From Quillaja saponaria (Eukaryota > Streptophyta > Magnoliopsida > Fabales > Quillajaceae), in contig CM055617.1 of the NCBI GenBank assembly GCA_029379385.1, forward strand, positions 11,627,532 to 11,691,531: DNA of 64,000 bases, in the 5' to 3' direction. The notes under the pieces were generated by a model. That model had not been told where the DNA came from and did no database searches. It saw only the letters and a program-made list of their open reading frames with translations. Made by a program: the position numbers and the translations under genes. Of this stretch, positions 57,401-64,000 are shown piece by piece (position 1 is the first letter of the stretch; every line of letters starts with the position of its first letter).

Positions 57401-59005
57401 ATTAAGTTTAGTAAGGGGTTAGCAAAGGATTTACCTAGAAACTCAACCATAGCGAGGGATTGACGAGGAATTAGAGATGTATTTTTCTAAAAATTTAACC
57501 TTAGTAAGGGATTGGTGAGGAAATTTAAGAGAGATTAGACATAGATTGGCTAGTCATTGGTGAGGGATTTAGCGAGAAATCAGTGAGGAATATATGTCTT
57601 CGCTAATCAGCAGAGGGATGCCAATTAGTGAGGGATATATTCCCTCGCTATATATTATAGTGAGGCGTTGACGATGGATAAGCTAGTTTCTTGCTGATTG
57701 GTGACCAAAAAATGGTGTAGGGTGTTGTCCCTTGCCAATCCCTCATTAATCCCTCACTAGAGCAAGGAATTAGCGAGAGACATGATTCGTGGCTAAATTG
57801 TATTGTCCTCTTCAGGGACCCCCACCTACTACCGTCTGCTTCGGTTGCTGCTGCCAACTATATTTCACATCCTGTACACTGCAGTCCTAATAAGGTAAGA
57901 GAGGATAAGATAGTGGATCATATATATGAGGGAAATAGAGAATATGAAGTGGACATAAAAATAAAATTTGCAACGAAAAGAGGAAAATAGGGCCTGGGTG
58001 CATGCGTAGTGAGAGGAAGAGTGAGAAAAGAAAAAGAAGAAGGAAAAAAAAAAAAGAAAAGTAAATATTTTTAATTTCTTTGGTATTACAAAAATACCTT
58101 GCAAGTTTAAAATTAAACACTAAAAGTAAAATCTAAAATAAAGAGAAAAATTATTTTGACAATTATAATAAATCGTATTATCTGTGGGTCTTAAAAAGAT
58201 ATGCCAACAAGTAATAATACTAACTTTACATAAACATATCACACTCATATTCAAATAATAATAATAACTTTTATTATCAATTTTTTAAAAAAAAATAAAA
58301 AAAAATAAAAATTTTGTAACACAAGTTTTTAAACAATTTTAAGAAATTAACTTTTAAATTATTAATTCTTTTAAGAATCATATCATACACCCATACATAA
58401 CCTATACTAATAACAATTAATTTATGGCTTGTTACAAAAGTAAAAAATAAAAATAAAAAGAGAACAATAAAAAAAATAAAAATACTAAAATCGCATTTAA
58501 AAATATTATCTAGAATGACAAGGGAGAGGGGAGGGAAGTGCAAGGAGATGAGAGGGAAAGCCAAAAAATAAACTCAGTATGATGAGGGCTCGGCAAGGAA
58601 ATATTGGAGATTCTTAAAAAATTATTAGCTATGGCGAGGGACAATCGAGGGAATAGTGATGGAAAGCCCTTTTTTCCTATTATCAAAGTAGTCTGAGTTT
58701 AGATAGGGCATTATGACAACTGGGTAAGGGATTGCAAATGTTACGATGAGACTGGCCAGGGATTGGTGTTGATATCTTTCATCGCCACTTTGACGAGGGA
58801 ATAGCAATGAGATCTATTTCTGTCGCGATATAGTGGCGAGGGAATGATGACTACGTACATTTGATCATTCTCCTTTTTGTAAGCAGAATTTGGCGAGAAA
58901 CTCTATTCCCTGCCTTTTCCTCGTTAATATCTTTAGCGAGGGAAAGACGAGAAAAAGGCAGGGAGAAGGCTCCTTAATTCACTGAACTGTGTTTTTATTG
59001 TAGTG
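57400..59005 (+). mobile_element. CACTA-type element, right end
   Basis: GCGAGGGA or GTGAGGGA and the complement TCCCTCGC recur at least twelve times between 57410 and 58950, often as near-palindromes (for example around 57628-57660 and 58905-58945). The right terminus GTTTTTATTGTAGTG ends at 59005, the complement of a CACTACAA start. No left terminus was found. The middle (57890-58560) lacks the repeats and codes for nothing recognisable. Confidence 0.65.
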
Positions 59006-60457
59006 TACAGTGTTTGCCTTGACTCGCCATATTATTTTTCATTGTGAATTGTGATAATAGTAAGGTCATCTACATAACTTTCAACATGGTTCATCATACT
59101 TGCACTAGACATATGAAGATTGATACTCCTTTCACACTAGATCACATAAGTATAGTGAAGCCTAATCCACATCTTGCACCTCCCGCACCTCTACTAATTT
59201 ACTTCTCTAGTCAAGTCACATGCAGACCATTCGAGACTAGAAATTTATGAGTATTTTATTTCTTACAACTTTTTCCCAAAAAGATTCAAACATATATAGT
59301 CAATAAAAATAGCATTTCTTTTTTACCACTAGATGAACCCTTAAGATGAAGACCTCTAAAGTTAAGGTATTAGTATAAAATGGCAATGAATCTACCTGAA
59401 TTTAGAATTAATTGCTAGCTATAACTATCATAGTGTATATTTCAAACACATAAAATTTGTATCTTTTTTTGAGATCATACCAATTATCATATATCATCAA
59501 AGAACTATTTTGGTAAAAAATTAAACTTTTTAAATTGGTACACTCTGAGAATGAATTTTGATTTGTTAAACATCCACATCTAAACGCACGTCGAGGAGTG
59601 AGAGTTTATAATATATACAATTGGTTAAAGGCACACTCTTTGTACAAGTTTGATTTTAGAGACGCGAGATGGTAATTTAATAAGGTATAAGGTTTCGACT
59701 GGTTCAACTCGGCTTCCATTAGCTGTAGTGCACCTCATGATGAAGCACAAATATGAGGAGAAAGATAATATAAATAAGTAATAAAATTATATAATACTCT
59801 GTACATATTTAAACTTTTTGGTAAAACAGACAAACATGATGAGAATGATACTATATATAAAAAATTAAAGGTAAATGCTCTATAATTGAGGAAATGAAAA
59901 ACTTCACATCTAACTTGATTGATTCACTGAACATGGAAATACATAAAAAATAAAAGTCCAATTAATTAATTTGTTTAATTAATTAGACACTCTCGCTTTT
60001 TGTTTCTCAAAATGACACTGATATTCATACTAAGGAATATATTTTATTCATCTTTTACTATTATTTTATTTTTTAATAGCAGCCAATTTCTTTGTAATTT
60101 TCATAAAATGATACAACTGATTTCCCAACCCACCAGTATGAACCAGTAATGGAAATTATAGACATAGAACTAATACAATTGTTAAAATTAATTAATTTAT
60201 TATTTTAAAACTAACACTATTTAAACATGTCAAAAAACTGTTAAATTTGTAATACTTTTTAGATATGAACAAAAAAAGTTTGAAGATAGAAATTTAATTA
60301 GGACTTAGATTGGATGATGGTCCTTTAATTTTCGCTCTCAATACGTTTTCTTGTTCATTTAATCATTATAAGATTCATTAAATTCTTACTCAATCTTAAT
60401 TGTTTGTAAATCACATTGGCAGAAAAAGTAATTAAACTTGAACTTAGTGATGATCAT

Positions 60458-60458
<1 letters not shown>
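59006..60458. other. No gene seen
   Basis: AT-rich. The ORF at 59044-59250 has no recognisable content. Confidence 0.4.

Positions 60459-60492
<34 letters not shown>
60459..60492 (+). repeat. T34 homopolymer
   Basis: A run of 34 T (A on the minus strand). It could be the poly(A) tail of a retroposed sequence on the minus strand or slippage. The exact length is uncertain in any assembly. Confidence 0.8.
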
Positions 60493-60839
60493 CTGGTTGC
60501 TAAAAATTGATTATCATGGTTGATTTGGTGAAGATTTATTTTTAGTTCTTCAAAAAGATGAAACATTTGTCCAATGAGATAGAAAAAATATAAAAAGAGT
60601 TGGAGGGTTTCTCATGTGAAAGATAACAATTTCACAAGAGTTAGTTTCACATAGAAAGAAAATAAGATAAGTACATGATAAATATATGATAGTGATCTCT
60701 AAATCTACATACTTAAAATTTTTAATTCCAAGTTTGTTCACTATAATATATATAGGGTCTTTACGTCGACCTCCTATAATCAATTTTAGAAGCTAGAAAT
60801 TTTTAAATTTGCGATCTAAAAGAAGTCTCCTTGTTATAG

Positions 60840-61000
60840 ATTTATCATCTGAAGCATATGATTAAGTCTACACTATAGGGAGAGAGGAGATTTTCTTGCG
60901 ATGGTATCCTAAAATTTATTTTGATAAGATCAATTGATGACTCAAACCTGAGATCTCATAGTTTTAGCATCTCTATCTTAATACTTGAGCTAAGATCTTG
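60840..61000 (-). mobile_element. tRNA-derived SINE-like element
   Basis: On the minus strand a box A TAGCTCAAGTATTAAG (60992-60977) and a box B AGGTTTGAGTC (60949-60939) are spaced as in a polymerase III promoter. The body then runs toward 60840. No intact tRNA. Confidence 0.45.
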
Positions 61001-61362
61001 ATGTAGTAGTTAGAAGTTGAGATATATATTTTGATCAAGATCAGCTAGATTTCTTTCTTCTTGTCTTCCAAAGAATAAACGAATGACAAAGTAGAAAAAT
61101 GAACACAGATATGATGGCAGTGTAACTATATGGCGAAGAGACCCGTTGATCTCACTTAGTCTTTGGAAAGATGGTGGAAGATGATCCCCTAAGTGATGGA
61201 AGCAATGTCTATATATGAAGAAAAATAATAATTTTCTCATTCAATGGTGATCGATGTTATTAGTGCTTGCCTCATCTTTCAAACCCTGTAATGACTTGGA
61301 GGAAGAATAAGCAAAAGGCTAAAATGTGGAGGGAGTAAATATCCACTGAAGAATAATAAATA

Positions 61363-61471
61363 TATATAATTGGTGGTGGTCGACCAAAGGTCTACTTACG
61401 AGATAAAGGGGACATGTTTTGACACACATTGATACTTGATTATAAGCTGGAAACTGGCCCCCTCTTATATA
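61363..61471 (+). promoter_or_regulatory. RLK-4 promoter blocks and TATA box
   Basis: TATATAATTGGTGG (61363-61376) and GGACATGTTTT (61410-61420) match RLK-1 upstream blocks. TTGAC, a W-box core, overlaps the second block at 61419-61423. TATATA lies at 61466-61471, 63 bases before the ATG. Position and conservation support a promoter; binding is inference. Confidence 0.5.
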
Positions 61472-61533
61472 TTGTAGCTAGCCTCTTTAATTTGCATCAT
61501 TTTCTGGCCAGAGACATCCAATAAACCACCCCA

Positions 61534-64000
61534 ATGGAGAGATTTTACTTTTGTTTTCCTATATTCATGTTGTCACTACACTTCTTCATTAGCTGCTTAT
61601 TAGCTATGAGGATGACCAATTTCACCACTGATCAATCTGCACTTCTTGCCCTCAAGTCCTCTATTTCTTTGAAGGATCCGCACAATCTCTTGGCTGAAAG
61701 TTGGTCTACCAATACACCTTTTTGTACTTGGATTGGTGTCACTTGTGGCACCCGTCATCAACGGGTTAGGACCTTAAACCTTTCTAACATGGGTCTTAGT
61801 GGTACCATACCACCACAATTGGGAAATCTCTCCTTTCTTGTTGATCTTGATCTTACAGGTAATAAATTTCATGGCCATCTTCCGAATGAGTTATCCATGT
61901 TGCGCCGATTGAAGTCATTTAATCTTAGCCACAACATGTTCAATGGTGAAATCCCAGCGTGGATAGTCGGAGGTTTACATGAACTTCAACACTTGATTCT
62001 TCGAGATAACAATTTTGATGGTTTTATCCATCCATTTCCAAACAATATGTCAAAACTTGAGATATTGGATTTATTGAACAATTCAATTGTAGGGACAATT
62101 CCACCTGAGATCGGTAGACTTTCCAACTTAAGGACTTTACTCTTGAGTAGAAATCGTATTTCAGGCACGATACCTTCAACGATTTCCAACATCTCGTCTC
62201 TTCAAGTGATATACTTATCCTATAACGACTTAACTGGTATTCTTCTAGATCACATTAATTTTGAATGATATCTATGAATTGATTAATGTCACTTGTTCTT
62301 TTAATCTGCTTTACAAGTTCTTCTTTATTATCAAAACAAATACAGGAAAGATTCCGGAAGAAATTGGTGATCTTTCACAATTAACAGCAATAAATTTGGG
62401 AGAAAACCAACTTTTCGGGGTTATACCATCAACCATCTTCAACAACTCAATGTTGCAACGTCTTGATCTCAGTAGTAACAATTTCACTGGCATTCTCCCA
62501 TCGGACATGTGTCATGCTATTCCGAAGCTTGAATTTCTTTATCTCAATCAAAACCATTTCTCTGGAAAGCTACCATCAGGATGGCATGAATGCAAAGAAC
62601 TCATACATATATATATGTTTGAAAATAGATTTATGGGATACATACCAACAGAAATTGGAAACTCAACTTTGCTTCAAGTGTTAGCTCTTTCTTCAAACAG
62701 TTTGCAAGGTATCACTAATCCTTAGTTAATTATATTCATCTGGCTTACTATCATATCTTACGGTCTTTCAGGCAAAATAACATCTACATTACTGTCCGTT
62801 GCCATTTTATTTATTTCAGTTAATTTGTCTCATTTTTATTATTCGATCCCATGTCTTGATATACACTAAAAGATTTTACTAGTTAAAACAAGTGATACAC
62901 CTTCATTTATCTCATAATTTTTACTACATTTGTAATGTATTCCTTTATCCTAACACAACATTTTTGATGAAACATGATGAAGAGTTTGTTATGGTATATT
63001 GTTCAAAATTTTCTTTAATTTTAAAACTATTTTATAGTGAAGAGTTTAACTCTCCTAAGTAGAAGAAATAACAGAAAAACAAGAATTAAGAGATTGTGAA
63101 ATTTCTATTAAAGAGTTTAGATGATGCAGGTTCTATACCAAGGGAAATAGGTGACCTACGTAACCTCCAGTTTCTATTATTGGGACAGAACAACCTTACT
63201 GGATTAATACCTCCAAGTATCTTCAACATCTCAACCATGACATACTTGTACTTGTCATTTAACTCCTTCTCAGGCTCTCTTCCATCAACTATAGGTCATG
63301 GCCTTGGCAATCTTGAAGAACTCCACCTCGCTCAAAATAATCTGAGCGGAGAGCTTCCCGCCTCCATTTCCAATGCCTCCAACCTCTTTTTTCTAGAATT
63401 GACCAAAAATTCATTCTTTGGAGTTATACCAGACTCACTTGGAAATTTAAAAAATCTCCAAATTCTTGCGTTAGGGGAAAATAATTTCACCAATGTTCCC
63501 TCTACTTCAGAGATAAACATTCTCTCATCATTGGCAAATTGCAAACAATTGAGAATTATTGACTTATCATTAATTCCTTTGAATGGTAAACTTCCAACCT
63601 CATTTGGAAATTACTCCACTTCACTTGAAAAGTTATACCTGCCCAATTGCCAAGTTACTGGAAATATTCCTCAAGAAATTGGCAATTTAAGTAGCCTGAT
63701 TGATTTAAAATTGCCTGGGAATAATCTTAAAGGACCGATTCCCACTACAATTAAGGAATTACAGAATCTCCAACGTCTAGATCTTGAAATGGGCATATTT
63801 GATAGTTCCATACCCGATGAGCTATGTCAGTTGAAAATCTTGGGTTGGTTAAGTTTAAGTGGCAATCAACTTTATGGACGGTTGCCATCGTGCTTGGGAA
63901 ATCTTACATCTCTAAGAAATATCTACTTGGACTCTAACAATTTCATCTCTACAGTACCATCTACATTGTGGAGGCTCAAAGATATCTTGGAGCTAAACTT
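61534..64000 (+). CDS. RLK-4: LRR receptor kinase, subfamily XII, 5' part (cut by window end)
   Basis: Exon 1 is 61534-62236 (703 nt), exon 2 is 62346-62708 (363 nt), exon 3 starts at 63130 and is open through 64000. Splice sites are GT..AG and phase 1, as in RLK-1. MERFYFCFPIFMLSLHFF opens a signal peptide; the N-cap reads CTWIGVTC near residue 65. About 24 LRRs are visible, the last near KDILELNL. The membrane segment and kinase must lie beyond the window. Exons 1 and 2 have exactly the RLK-1 lengths. With no stop in over 640 codons it is probably functional. Intron 1 retention would end after GILLDHINFE, giving a secreted 244-residue protein. Confidence 0.9.
62709..63129 (+). other. RLK-4 intron 2 (421 bp)
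   Basis: Donor GGTATC at 62708-62713 and acceptor GATGCAG ending at 63129. Non-coding; no element recognised. Confidence 0.75.

Overview
The window is nuclear DNA of a flowering plant, almost certainly a woody eudicot. It is AT-rich, has split genes with GT..AG introns, Ty1/copia and probable Ty3/gypsy retrotransposon remains, CACTA-type transposon ends, tRNA-derived SINE-like sequences, and a cluster of leucine-rich-repeat receptor kinases (LRR-RLK) of the subfamily XII (EFR / FLS2 / Xa21) type. The species cannot be named from sequence alone.

Layout. 0.9-6.5 kb: decayed copia element 1. 7.3-7.9 kb: a four-unit tandem repeat of about 170 bp. 9.3-10.2 kb (minus): a LURP-one-related (LOR) gene broken by frameshifts. 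10.3-13.6 kb: a three-copy repeat upstream of it, split by a 1.67-kb probable solo LTR. 13.6-20.3 kb: SINE, repeat pairs, a perfect 44-bp inverted repeat, no gene. 20.5-25.9 kb (minus): RLK-1, apparently intact, four exons, 1121 residues. 26-29 kb: duplicated promoter fragments and a CACTA-like fragment. 29.3-44.8 kb (minus): RLK-2, a pseudogene opened by copia element 2 (in an intron) and copia element 3 (in exon 1); a probable gypsy solo LTR sits inside the 5' LTR of element 3. 44.9-49.8 kb: a CACTA end, a C/T-rich minisatellite, tandem repeats and one arm of a segmental duplication. 49.8-54.5 kb (plus): RLK-3, a 5'-truncated, frameshifted pseudogene. 54.65-55.56 kb: the second arm of the duplication. 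55.9-59.0 kb: CACTA-type remnant with a recognisable right end. 61.5-64.0 kb (plus): RLK-4, open wherever visible and cut by the window edge.

The four RLKs are paralogues: two look functional (RLK-1, RLK-4) and two are dead (RLK-2, RLK-3). The family codes for plasma-membrane pattern-recognition receptors: an LRR ectodomain, one membrane segment and a non-RD cytoplasmic kinase (HCD in place of HRD). The copies date each other's damage. RLK-3 supplies the empty site for both copia insertions in RLK-2. RLK-1 and RLK-4 share exon lengths to the base (703 and 363 nt) and short upstream blocks. I found no convincing novel biochemical system. The most interesting items are a frame-neutral exon of exactly five LRRs, the dated nested insertions, and two long perfect inverted repeats that could give small RNAs.
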